In this document: positions 9,901 to 19,790 of the stretch, in pieces
How the letters are laid out: each line of letters begins with the position of its first letter
Position numbering within the stretch: position 1 is the stretch's first letter
Assembly (NCBI GenBank): GCA_003427395.1
Contig: BFEA01000036.1
Location: forward strand, 3,447,941 to 3,481,471
Length of the DNA: 33,531 nucleotides
Reading direction: 5' to 3'
Source: Chara braunii
Taxonomy: Eukaryota > Streptophyta > Charophyceae > Charales > Characeae
Made by a program: the position numbers and the translations under genes
The notes under the pieces: model-generated
Database searches by the model: none
The model's input: only the letters and a program-made list of their open reading frames with translations
Told to the model about the DNA's origin: nothing

Positions 9901-12035
9901 CGCAGTTGAGAGAGAGAGCTAAAAAGTTCTCCATCCAGAGAGCAAGAGAGCGTAAAGCAGTGCTGGATAGCCTGCTACAACAACTTGCGGAATGGGACAC
10001 ACACCTCACCGAAAACCCTTTGGACATTGACACCTTCAACGCCCTTCAACACGCCAGAAGCCAGTTGCAAGAGTACCTGGACATGCAAGCACAAAAATGG
10101 AGAATACATGCTAAAATCAGGAAGGACGCCACAGACGGGATGATGTCTAAGACCTTCTTTAGCAAGGCTAAAGCTAAGAGCAGACAAGCCACGGTGCCCT
10201 CCCTTAAGCATCCGTTCGATGGGTCCCAACCGCCAACAAGAAACGTGTACAAAATAGTGGAGTATGCATCCCTCTATTACACAGACCTGTTCACCTCACA
10301 GACTCCACGCACTCAGCCGCAGACCCTTGCCCATGCAAGGGACACATTGCTGACTGCACTCCCGTCCTTGCTGACCACAGCACAAAGAAACTCTCTAGAT
10401 GAACCCATGTCTGGTCGAGAAATACTTCAGGCACTGCAAGATATGGACGATGAGAAAACACCCGGTCTGGATGCCTTCCCAAAGGAGTTTTGGCTTCACT
10501 TTCGGGAGACATTCGAAAAAGACTTCATCACATACACCAACGCAGTGTTCCATGAAGAGACTTTCGGGGGACTGATGGGACAAGGGGTGACAACACTGTT
10601 ATACAAAAAAGGGGATAAGGAAGAAATTAGGAATTACCGCCCTATCACCCTTTTGCCCGTGCCGTATAATATTATAGCTAAAGTTTGGGCAAACAGACTG
10701 TTGCCCCTCCTACCGCACCTCATCCACCCAGACCAATCAGGTTTTATGCCATTTCGCAACATACAAGATAATATTTTGCTAGTCAATGAAACTATCCGCT
10801 ACGCAAGATAAAGAAAAGCGGAGACGGCTATACTGTTCTTTGACTTTGAAAAGGCATACGACCACGTGGACTGGGATTTTCTCGACATGTGTCCAGTGAA
10901 AATGAACTTTGGCCCGCTCTTTTGCAAATGGGTCAACACCTTCCACAGAACTGCTACCACGAACATCATCCTCAATGGTCATCTTGCTCCCCCTTTCGCT
11001 CTTCAACGATCGGTGAGACAAGGCGATCCCATTGCACCAATGCTATTTGTGCTGGTCATGGAAGCGCTTGCGGCCATGATCAGGAACAACCCTCATATTC
11101 ACAAAATACGAGTGCCGGAGATTCCGGAACGCTTGATTCCTGTCACCTCAATCTTCGCATATGATCTCACAGTGTTGTTCCGCGCAGACCAAGAGAGCTT
11201 CCGGGCGCTGGCTCACACAGTCCACCTCTTTGAGATAGCAGCGAACATGAAGGTTAACTGGGGAACAAAAACAGAAGGCTGGTGGTTGGACCCCCTGGGT
11301 GGACCGCCACCGACTGACCCTCAGGTTACCTGGAGAGACAAAGAGACAACGATAAAAGTGCTGGGTGTGAATATCACAGCGATGGGCCCACCGCCAGACC
11401 ACGGTGATTCGCTGCTGGAGCTAGCAATAAAAAAACTCTCTAACTGGGACGGCAAACCTACCTCTCTGGTAGGCAGAATACTGGCAATTAACAACGCCAT
11501 TTTTGCATCTATATGGTACAAGGTGGCATTCTGGCAACTCAACAGAAAACAGATCACTAAGCTTAAACAGGTGGCAGCAGCATACCTCTGGAAGAATGAT
11601 CACAACCACTCTAACTGCATAAAAAGGGTGGCATGGGACACTATTGTGCAGCCTAGAACACAGGGAGGCCTAGGGATAATCGACCCAGAGAAAGAGATCA
11701 AGGTGTTGCTCTTCAAGTTCTTGATCCGCCTCCTACTGGGCAACGATATTCCGTGGGCCCCGTACGCCCACATCCAGCTGCACTGTATTGCACCCACCTC
11801 TCACCCTCTCTCACCAATTCACCCGCTGCAATGGTTAACCAACACAGCCTGGTCCCTTCCCTTGCCACCACGAAGTGCGGAGGATCACTCGCAGGAAGGA
11901 AGGGCAAAACAAGACCTCAAAGTTGATGCACTGTGGCCAGCAATGATTAGACTGTGGAGAGAAAGAGGGCCGCTCCGCACCCCCACGATGCCCAAAATGG
12001 AGGAAGTGGGTCGCCAACCACTTTTTGGGCATTAA
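9882..12035 (+). pseudogene. LINE-A ORF2, reverse transcriptase domain
   Basis: The RT copies element RNA into DNA at the nicked target. After an alpha-helical linker come TPGLDAFPKEFW, LLYKKGDKEEIRNYRPITLL and QSGFMPFRNIQDNILLVNE (early RT motifs). An in-frame TAA at 10809-10811 follows, then motif A FFDFEKAYDHVDW, motif B RQGDPIAPMLFVLVMEAL and motif C at 11154-11165. Motif C reads FAYD instead of FADD: a TAT codon (11160-11162) replaces the first catalytic aspartate. Downstream, IKVLGVNI fits motif E, and AYLWKNDHNHSNCIKRVAW with QGGLGIID is the usual post-RT connector. The frame stops at 12033-12035. The lost aspartate makes this copy catalytically dead. Confidence 0.9.
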
Positions 12036-12186
12036 CACATCACGGATGAAGCCGGCAACCAGTTCTCCCTCCAAGGGTCCTCCAAATGGAGGCAGTGGGT
12101 TAAAAACGGGGTGTACACAATGGGCCACCTCTGGGATGGCCAGGCAAGGAACTGAAAATTGGAGACCGCTTTGAAGACACTCACAT

Positions 12187-13107
12187 ATGGCCTCTTGCAT
12201 GAGGGAGCTACAGGAAGACATCCCTTTGGCCTGGATCCGCGCCCTCAAAACGGGCCCGATAATACAGTCGGATGACTGGGTGGTGTCCACCCATTCTATG
12301 CCTGTTCCCATGACAGCGTACAAAGTACACAGCACCATCAACAGAATCACAGCACTACATGCCTACTGCCCGACCCTACCCGGAGAACGCTGGTCAACAA
12401 TACATAGACAAGAAGATTTGGACACACAAAGACTGCCATTCGAACTGACCAGGGTGAGAGTAGTAGGGAATGCAGAGGATGGCCTCTTTCTCTACGAGCC
12501 ATCCATCCCCCTCCGTGAGCTACCATTCAATCCGGCGGAATGGGAATGGTCATGGGGGGACTCGCAGACAATGCCCTTGTGGCAATACACTTTCAAGAAT
12601 GGCTATCTAATAGCCCGAAAAAAAGTACAAGTCACACAACAAATTATACATAGGTGGGAAAGAGACTCCCCACTGGAAAGGCAGGACTTCCAGCACTTCA
12701 GATGGTCAAACTTTTCGCATATCAAACCGACCAATCACAGAGCGCTGCAATGGCAGATCATACACAGATGCCTGCCAACTCCGGATTGGTTGACATCAAG
12801 AACAGACTTAGAGGCCAAAGGGTTGCTTTCCCCTCTCTGCACGTACTGCACCAATTCCACACCACGCCAAAGAGCTACCCTGAAACACTGCCTGCTTGAC
12901 TGTCCGATGGTGTCTCAAGTCTGGTGTTGGTGGGACGCAGCCTGGCACTATCTTACGAGGGAACACTTACCATGGGATGTTCGTACCCTCCTTCTGGGAG
13001 GTCCCTCAGAGGGAGCAGCGAACTGGACACCCTTTATGTCCAACCTTTTTTACATACTCCAGACTGACGGTGCTAATGGCGGCCTGGAGAATGTGATGCG
13101 CATATGA
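12187..13107 (+). pseudogene. LINE-A ORF2 C-terminal region with zf-RVT
   Basis: A shifted frame continues ORF2. Residues from about 180 on resemble the zinc-binding region of plant LINE reverse transcriptases (zf-RVT): HRALQWQIIHRCLPTPDWL, then paired cysteines at 12838-12849 (CTYC) and HC...C at 12886-12903 (KHCLLDCPMVSQVW). The order matches the family pattern of a CX2C pair followed by H and C before a tryptophan. The domain is thought to help bind RNA or DNA during target-primed reverse transcription. The frame ends just before an 11-base A run (13108-13118), where a slip probably moved the frame again. Confidence 0.8.
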
Positions 13108-13132
13108 AAAAAAAAAACATGATTTTGGCTTC

Positions 13133-13477
13133 ATGCAAGCACGGGCAACAATCATAGACACTGTCACAACAAATACCCAGGCCGCCTGGAGACTGATGCA
13201 ATCTAAGTTGCTGAAAGAACCAGATGAGGCTAAAACACGCCTCATACTACAGAATTTCGAAGCAACCTGGACGGATGGCAATGGGAGACTGTGCTCCCTC
13301 GACAACGCCCACTCACTCGAGTGGCAGCCTTGGCTGTCAACGGAGAGGCAGTGGGAAAGGTTGCCGAGGCACCACTCCCAGGTGGTTTACCAACCCACGA
13401 ACTTCGTTCTTGTCCCTCCAGAAGACTGTGCCCAACACGCCCTCCACCACCCTCCCTGCAACCACCCCCACGACTAG
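13133..13477 (+). pseudogene. LINE-A ORF2 extreme C-terminus
   Basis: A 114-codon frame continues the ORF2 tail after the A run. It is rich in charged and aromatic residues (TNTQAAWRLMQSKLLKEPDE) and ends in a His/Pro-rich stretch at TAG 13475-13477. No RNase H domain is visible. It corresponds in position to the 25780-26148 tail of LINE-B, though the two are diverged. The 3' UTR starts here and is cut by the gap. Confidence 0.5.
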
Positions 13478-13508
13478 CCCTCTCCACCCCCCCCCGTGAC
13501 ATTCCCCC

Positions 13509-14113
13509 NNNNNNNNNNNNNNNNNNNNNNNNNNNNNNNNNNNNNNNNNNNNNNNNNNNNNNNNNNNNNNNNNNNNNNNNNNNNNNNNNNNNNNNNNNNN
13601 NNNNNNNNNNNNNNNNNNNNNNNNNNNNNNNNNNNNNNNNNNNNNNNNNNNNNNNNNNNNNNNNNNNNNNNNNNNNNNNNNNNNNNNNNNNNNNNNNNNN
13701 NNNNNNNNNNNNNNNNNNNNNNNNNNNNNNNNNNNNNNNNNNNNNNNNNNNNNNNNNNNNNNNNNNNNNNNNNNNNNNNNNNNNNNNNNNNNNNNNNNNN
13801 NNNNNNNNNNNNNNNNNNNNNNNNNNNNNNNNNNNNNNNNNNNNNNNNNNNNNNNNNNNNNNNNNNNNNNNNNNNNNNNNNNNNNNNNNNNNNNNNNNNN
13901 NNNNNNNNNNNNNNNNNNNNNNNNNNNNNNNNNNNNNNNNNNNNNNNNNNNNNNNNNNNNNNNNNNNNNNNNNNNNNNNNNNNNNNNNNNNNNNNNNNNN
14001 NNNNNNNNNNNNNNNNNNNNNNNNNNNNNNNNNNNNNNNNNNNNNNNNNNNNNNNNNNNNNNNNNNNNNNNNNNNNNNNNNNNNNNNNNNNNNNNNNNNN
14101 NNNNNNNNNNNNN
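13509..14113. other. assembly gap (605 N)
   Basis: A run of 605 undetermined bases. It hides the LINE-A 3' end. Open frames drawn across it are meaningless. Confidence 0.99.
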
Positions 14114-15042
14114 TTGTAATGACAGCAAGCTACTACCGGGCTCTTGCTGCCCTTCGTCTACACGCATCTCTTCGTCTTCCTCCCGCTCCCCATCATATCC
14201 TCCCTTTTCAACCTTCAGCGCCATTGATTGGTCGCCAGTTGCGTTGGTCGGATCAACTTAAAAAGTCGTAAGAGCGGACTTATGTGCACAGCTTGAACAA
14301 CCACCTCAACCGTGTGAAAATCTTGATCTCCCCGCCCTTCTCGACCTTTAGGATACTTCCTTCTATCTTCCTCATCTGCCACCCTTCACTCCCCACATTA
14401 CACGCTGGTGCCCTGCCGCCTTCCTCGCTATAAATTCGAGCAGCCCCCTCCTCTCCTCCTCTTTGATCTCAGCTACAACGCTGCGTGAGCTATGCGTGAC
14501 GGCTGCGGCTCAGGACAAGCTCGATATGCCAAAGGATGGGCAAAGTGACGGTGTGGGGTAAGCTTAGCCGTAGTTTTTGTGGGTGGTAGTCGGAGGAACG
14601 GAGTGGTGGTGGAGGCGGGAGCGCGGCCAGTGGCAGGGTCTTGCGGCTATGCTGGCAAGCACTTGGTTGGATATGGTGGTTGCTCGCGTGAGGTGCCAGC
14701 GTTGTAATTGTTCATATAGTAACCCCAAAGACTTGCCTAGAAGAATTTGAAGCACTTACCCGAGGAATTGGTCCCCGGGTCATGAAAAGTGCTGGTCAAA
14801 CTTGCTAGAATAGAGGCTCCCATGTCCCAAGACGAAAAACAAAAAGTTTTTTTTCTATCAAATCAATGTGGAAAAGAAGTCGCCCATCTGCCTTATGTTA
14901 TGTGTGAATGACATTCACGCTTGTTTGTAGGCAAGCCCACTGGTTAAGTACCGCTTTCTCTGATGGAGACTCTAATCATTATTAGTATGCGCAGCGTGCA
15001 TCCCCGTACTGCGAATTTGGGGTTTTTCTTTTGCCAACGTAT
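14114..15042. other. no gene recognised; TATA-like site
   Basis: The first 30 bases repeat a segment near 3248. A TATAAAT at 14429-14435, preceded by CTCG and followed by a CT-rich stretch, resembles a plus-strand plant core promoter. No coding exon with a recognisable product follows before the rRNA fragment. Confidence 0.35.
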
Positions 15043-15255
15043 AACGAGCGCAACCCTCGTTTTGTGTTGCTAAGACATCGCAACGATGTGTTGCACTCAC
15101 AAAAAACTGTCAGTGATATATTGGAGGAAGGTGGGGATGACGTCAAGTCTGCATGACCCTTATGGGCTGGGCTACACACGTGCTACAATGGCAATGACAA
15201 TAGGAAACAAGGTTTTAAGGCGGAGCGAATCTTGAAACATTGCCTCAGTTCGAAT
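15043..15255 (+). pseudogene. rrn18: mitochondrial small-subunit rRNA fragment
   Basis: The segment begins with AACGAGCGCAACCCTCG and continues through GGAGGAAGGTGGGGATGACG and GCTACACACGTGCTACAATGG, the universally conserved 3' part of bacterial-type small-subunit rRNA (E. coli 16S about 1100-1260). Details such as TTTTGTGTTGCTAAGACAT, TTGCACTCACAAAAAACTG and GGCGGAGCGAATC follow plant mitochondrial rrn18 rather than chloroplast 16S. The variable stretch between TAAGACAT and TTGCACTCAC is only about 13 bases, much shorter than in flowering plants. Only about 210 of the expected roughly 1,500-1,900 bases are present, so it is a fragment, most likely a nuclear copy of mitochondrial DNA. Confidence 0.85.
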
Positions 15256-15427
15256 TAACAAATACTTTGCGGGTTCAAGTTGTATAAAAAAACCGCGTCA
15301 AGGATCGAAGAATATGTTCTCCGTAACGACTGATTCACAATTTATTTTCAACTTTCAAAAGTTGTTAATCGAACCTTCTGGTTCTATCTGTTGTGATGAG
15401 AATGATGTGTCTGACTCTTTGTCTTTC

Positions 15428-15952
15428 TTACACACATTCATCTCGAAAGAGACGTAAGAACCAACTAAAAACTTGTTGAAACCACCTCCAAAAAGCAAAC
15501 ACATATGTTACAAATATGTGTTCCATCATTTTACTTATTCCTAACACGAAAATACGGTTGATACGAAGTATTGTCTTTCGCACCTCTTTGATCACTTTTC
15601 TATACTCTCTGTTGTTTTGGATACAATTTAAGAATTCTACTTTTACCTCTTCTTGCACAATTTCTTGTTTTTCCTCTGCCACAGTCAAGGTGCAACAACT
15701 TGTGCTTGAACTTGTTGCAACGCTTCCTTCCTCTATAACATAAGTAAAATGTAACAAAGAAGTTAATCCTCCCATTTTACGCATATCTTGTTCATTAGAC
15801 ATTGCATAAATCAGAAAACTTGCACTCAAAAAAAGTAATGCTTTAAAAAGAGCATGGTTCATCAGATGAAATACATTCACAGAATAATTGAAGATACTAC
15901 AAGCGAATACCATATCAAACTCACCTGACTCCCATTGGTAACTTACAAACAC
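15428..15952 (-). pseudogene. nad5: chimeric open frame with mitochondrial nad5 fragment
   Basis: The frame is open for 174 codons. Residues about 13-72 (15737-15916) match NADH dehydrogenase subunit 5, a membrane proton-pumping subunit of complex [21 protein letters not shown] and [13 protein letters not shown] are hallmark nad5 sequences. After HFTYV the similarity ends abruptly. The remaining hundred residues ([17 protein letters not shown], then [14 protein letters not shown]) are charged, probably helical, and not recognised. Native nad5 has about 660-670 residues, so this is a small internal piece. It lies opposite in orientation to rrn18 and rps12, which indicates rearrangement. It could reflect a chimeric ORF already present in the donor mitochondrial genome. 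Confidence 0.75.
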
Positions 15953-16024
15953 GTGTGGTATTGTCAGGTCCAGGCGCCTGGCTGGTTTACGATATATAAC
16001 ATATAGCTACAATATTAGAAGATT

Positions 16025-16207
16025 GTGGTATGTAAAACCATTGAAATGATTGTGGATGCTATCTATGAATTGCCCTCGTCTACTGAGCCTCATAAAACAT
16101 TGCGCAAAGTACGAAATTCAAAAAAAAAAAAAAGGTTAGTGAAGGACGAAACTCGGTGTATAAGCGGCGCCTTGTTATCACGAATTCAAGATCAAAAGTT
16201 TTTGGAC
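16025..16207 (+). pseudogene. group II intron reverse-transcriptase (maturase) trace
   Basis: The open frame reads EMIVDAIYELPSSTEPH and later SRIQDQKFLDLVR. These resemble two stretches of mitochondrial group II intron-encoded reverse transcriptases: the (M/L)xLDAIYEPxFSxxSHGFRPxR block and the RIKDxRFLxLIxK block. The sequence between them is missing, so the frame is internally deleted. It contains a 13-base A run near 16121. It joins directly to an rps12 fragment. Assignment rests on short matches and is tentative. Confidence 0.4.
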
Positions 16208-16375
16208 TTAGTGAGATTAACCAATCGAAATGAGGTTATTGCATACATTCTGGGAGAAGCCATAATTTACAAAAACACTTTATTGTTATGGTTCAAGGAG
16301 GTAGAGTCAAAGATTCGCCTGGTGTAAAATACCATTGTATTCGAGGAGTGAAAGACTTACAAGGAATTCCTAATG
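16208..16375 (+). pseudogene. rps12: mitochondrial ribosomal protein S12 fragment, frameshifted
   Basis: S12 is a small-subunit decoding-centre protein. The upstream frame reads [16 protein letters not shown]. After a one-base shift near 16262 the next frame gives [18 protein letters not shown], then [20 protein letters not shown]. This matches the C-terminal half of plant mitochondrial S12 (RLxNRxxxxAxIPGEGHNLQEH, then GGRVKDxPGVKxHxIRGVKDLLGIP). The final RRRGRSKYG block is absent; VPPRYIR appears instead. The frameshift and missing end show it is not functional here. Confidence 0.8.
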
Positions 16376-18322
16376 TTCCCCCCAGGTATATTCGGGTCCA
16401 TATAGTTCCTAAAGCTATTGGTACATATTAGGACATCCGCGTCATCAATCTTTCTAATATTACAAAACTTTATTGTGTGTCCTTTTGGGGCTCAATGCTT
16501 GCAAATGACATTCCTTCAATCCATTATTTATCTTCTAAATCCTTGTCCACCATCTTGAGCCCCCTGAGTCTAGGTTCTCGCCTTCTACTGACCCTTGGTC
16601 AACTTAGGAAGTTCAGACCCCCCTTTCGTCTAAGCCACCTCCTAACTCTCTCCCCTTCTTGAACGCCATACCACTTCATCTAGGTCTTCGTAGGCTGGAG
16701 AGAACCTCGATCATTACCGTCCGTTCTTTCTCCACTCCCACTAACCAATTCGTTTGACATTCCTTTCGGGATCTTCCGCTTACCTTTTGTGACCTCCTTT
16801 AATTGCGTCATTCTCCCTTTTAATTTTCCCTCTTGTTTCTGTATAAAACCTAATTCTCCTCGTGCTGATGTTCCACCGACTATTCGTACAAGGCTTCCAC
16901 AACGCGGACCATTGATTTCACCTTTGGGAAGAGGTCTCGAGTTCATTCGAAGTTTGTGACTTTGTATGTTGGTAAAACTTTTTCCTCATCACGGTAATCT
17001 TTCATAATCTTTCATAAGCCGAGAGTATGCTCAAGTCCTATGACGTGTTAGACCTTCCCCTCCCTTACAAATTGTTTCTTGGATTTTATCATTGCTTTCA
17101 AGTTGTCATAAGAAAAGAGTCAAAGTCATAAATAATAAAGCAAAAAGACTTTCGCTCCGCCTTGAACTCTACAACTAAGAATCTCAGACGACTTCTAGAA
17201 GAATAGCCTAGTTGGCTAGGAAGCTACTCTCTTTAGCGAAGATTTTTCTCCCCGAGTTACTCTATTGTTCTAACTCTCACTCAACTTTAAAGAATTGTTT
17301 TTGGATTGATAAAGTCAATTTGTTACACAAATTCAAGCAAGATTTGTATTGGTGGTTGGAACACCTCTCGAGCTTGCCTGGATGAAATTAGGATGTCAGG
17401 TTAACCTCAACCAAAACTTTCTAAGACACCTCAACTTCGGCAGTTGCCGCAGTCCTTCTCTTGAGCTTAAGGGAATCTTGGAGAACCAGTTTTCCTTTGC
17501 CTCTAGATTACGTGGATAGGTTGAGCACATGCAAAGAGTTGTATGCAGTCACTAAAACCTTGCTAATCTTAAGGAACCATAGTCAGACTCTCTGTATCTT
17601 CTTTTTAAAGACAATCATAGCCATAGCGCATGAATGACAACAACCATAGTCATGCGCTAGAGAGTCTATCCTAACTTAATTCCCTCTCGAATTTCATCTA
17701 CCGTAGAGTTGTGACTGCCCTTACCCTCATAGATGTCAAACTCAAGTAAGTCATCACACATTTTTTTATTGAATACACTTAGAGTTAATATCGACTCCGT
17801 CTTGGTGCTACAAAATAATGGACCTTTTACACATATATTTATGGATGACCTTAGCAAACTGAAACTTTTCTGCATCTCTTCATCAAACTTCAAGAAATTT
17901 TATCCTTCCTTCCCCCGCTCGCGCAGCATTATGACTCCTTGCAACCAGTTCCGCAGTGTTTTATTACAACAAGGTTGAACTCACCTAACCTCTTTGTCTC
18001 TCTCTCTCTCCCTTGCAACTGCAATCCTTCTCTGCCCTGTTGCCAGTTGTCCTATAGCTACGCCATTATGCAGAGGTCTTGTGACGTCTCAATGCTCTGC
18101 TACTCATTTTTTGACATGTATCCCTGTGTATCATCTCTATTTTCTCCTTCGTCATAAGGGGTACCTGCTCCTAGGTCACCCCATTTTTAAGAGTGTAATT
18201 TTGGTAGGCTCTCTGGTAGTCACTCACCGTACTACTATTGCAAGGATTTTACCTGCCTTCACGACCAAGTCAGTGAAAGCAATGGCTAAGGGAGCAAATG
18301 GTGAAATGTAGTGTGTTGCACG
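16376..18322. other. no gene recognised; possibly mitochondrial spacer
   Basis: AT-richer unique sequence with short tandem and palindromic pieces: a 12-base tandem duplication (TAATCTTTCATAA) near 17000 and a 10-base-pair hairpin at 17624-17659. The longest minus frame (16680-16946) and the plus frame at 17733-17978 match no family I know. Its position between mitochondrial pieces suggests it may be mitochondrial intergenic DNA, but this is inference. Confidence 0.4.
17624..17659. repeat. 10-bp hairpin
   Basis: TAGCGCATGA (17624-17633) and TCATGCGCTA (17650-17659) are perfect inverted repeats around a 16-base loop. No T-run follows, so a terminator role is not supported. Confidence 0.6.
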
Positions 18323-18382
18323 CAGGAAATGGTCAGCGGCCATACCTGTTAAAAGCTTGATTCCTATTGCTAAGCTATGAAA
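18323..18382 (-). pseudogene. possible mitochondrial atp6 trace
   Basis: Twenty residues on the minus strand (FHSLAIGIKL, then LTGMAADHFL) align without gaps to the conserved ATP synthase subunit a segment F(R)xLSLGIRLFANMMAGHxL. About half the positions are identical, including G, I, L, M, A, H and L. The functional arginine is replaced by lysine. Flanking residues do not match convincingly. Its proximity to other mitochondrial fragments makes it plausible; chance similarity cannot be excluded. Confidence 0.25.
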
Positions 18383-18673
18383 ACCATTGATCTTGCAGCA
18401 AGGTAAGAAAATAAAGATCGTTGCAATCCTGAACGCTCCGAGCAAGGCAATTCTAGGTCAAGCCATTCTTTCAGAAGCCTCAACATACACCCCCCCTCTC
18501 ATTCATTGTTCTGTGGAGTCCATCAAGCACTGCTCATAGTTCCCTTCATACTGAATCTAGGGTTGATTTTGAGCATGCTTCAATTTAACAATCTCTCCAA
18601 CCACCGTCTTCTGTGCACAAGTGAATTGTACATTTGGTAAATGAGGGCGGGCAAATCTGGGATGGTTAGGAGG

Positions 18674-18925
18674 TGCATTGGTGGGTGCCCCTGGACTTCC
18701 ATTTCCACGGAAGGTGTTATATGTCTCTAAATTGTGCAATTTGGATTCCGATCAGTTCCATTTCTGTTGTATTATAATTTTGAGTTATTTAATTGTCTTG
18801 ATGTTTAGTTTGTTTATATTTCCTGTGTGAGTTTTATGGAACTTCCTTGTAGTTGCCCCTATGATTGCGACCCCTCTAAGCTCTCTGACTATTGAGGTTA
18901 CTCACCGAATGCACTTATGCTTACC
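18674..18925 (+). repeat. diverged direct repeat, copy 1
   Basis: Starts GGTGCATTGGTGGG, continues TGGACTTCCATTT, TTGTTATATT-like and TTCATATTTCC-like blocks, then TGTGAGTTTT and CTATTGAGGT, and ends near CACTCACC. It pairs with 19538-19790 over about 250 bases with many substitutions and small indels. No coding potential. Confidence 0.7.
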
Positions 18926-19537
18926 GGTGATAAGCAACTAGAATGGAGTCCCCCCATAGTTTAAAGGCGGCTTGCCTTGTTAAAAAAAAGGAAAGAAAAA
19001 AAAAAAAAAAGGAAAACCCTGATAACTCTCTGATAAGGATAAGAGATGGCAGTCTCCACGGATCGTGCACCATGACTTAGTAGGGAGTGCAACCTTGGTC
19101 CTTCTCCCAGCTGGATATAAAGGCAAGAATGTCAAAAGCAACTCCTTGAGAAAATTCAGAAGATGTCGTCGAATCTGAGTGGAAAACGGTCAACCCTCCA
19201 ATGCCTTAGCAAGAGTGACAATAATCTGGGAGATTATGAGATCTATTGACTGTGCTCGAGGGCAACTAAGCTGGAAGGGCATGTGTGTGGTGAAAGTCAC
19301 GCCCAACATGAGCCAAGTAACTCCCAGGGCAACCGGATGCAATAACTGGGCTTGAGTGACTCGGTAAAACTTATGGACGAACGCTTGCTAATCCAAGTGT
19401 TTTTTCTACTGTCAGATTTTCCTGTTGATCTGCGCCGCCGCTCGATACTTGCTTCGTGCAGTAGGAATTGTGAGACCTTCTGCAGCAGCTTTCGCGTTTG
19501 ACTGCATGAAAATCCGGGCCCACCCTCTCGTGCCCTC
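18926..19537. other. no gene recognised between direct repeats
   Basis: Contains an A/G-rich run at about 18983-19015. No gene seen. Confidence 0.5.
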
Positions 19538-19790
19538 GGTGCATTGGTGGGCTCCCTTGGACTTCCATTTTTATGGAAGGTCTCAGATTCCTCTGAACTG
19601 TTCAACTCGGATTCTTAGTAGTTCATTTTTTGTTATATTATTCATACTTATTCAATTGCCTTGATGTTCGGTTTGTTCATATTTCCCCTGTGTGAGTTTT
19701 TTGAAGCTTCCTTGCAAGCACCCATCTGATTACGACCCCGTTGACCTTTCCGGCTATTGAGGTCACTCATCAAATTTACTGATGGCATAA
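19538..19790 (+). repeat. diverged direct repeat, copy 2
   Basis: Second copy of the repeat at 18674-18925, beginning GGTGCATTGGTGGG. The two start points are 864 bases apart. They may be two members of a repeat family, or diverged LTR-like ends around 18926-19537, but no primer-binding site or TG...CA ends were recognised. Confidence 0.7.

Larger units (their letters stand above)
3901..13508 (+). mobile_element. LINE-A: long, decayed, nearly complete L1-like retrotransposon
   Basis: In order, the element carries tandem leader monomers, ORF1 with a zinc knuckle and a Gln/His-rich tract, about 2 kb of extra coding sequence, an APE-type endonuclease, a reverse transcriptase and a C-terminal zf-RVT. 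Every coding segment is interrupted by stops or frameshifts, so it cannot move on its own. The 5' boundary is uncertain (it may lie as far up as about 3528), and the 3' end, tail and right target-site duplication are lost in the gap at 13509. At 9.6 kb or more it is longer than typical plant L1 elements (roughly 5-7 kb). Confidence 0.85.

Noticed and set aside
13291-14271. Long frames spanning 13.3-14.3 kb on both strands
   Set aside because: They cross 605 N and are open only because the bases are unknown.
15043-15255. Chloroplast or bacterial 16S rRNA
   Set aside because: Signature stretches follow plant mitochondrial rrn18, and other mitochondrial genes lie beside it, so neither contamination nor a plastid origin is favoured.
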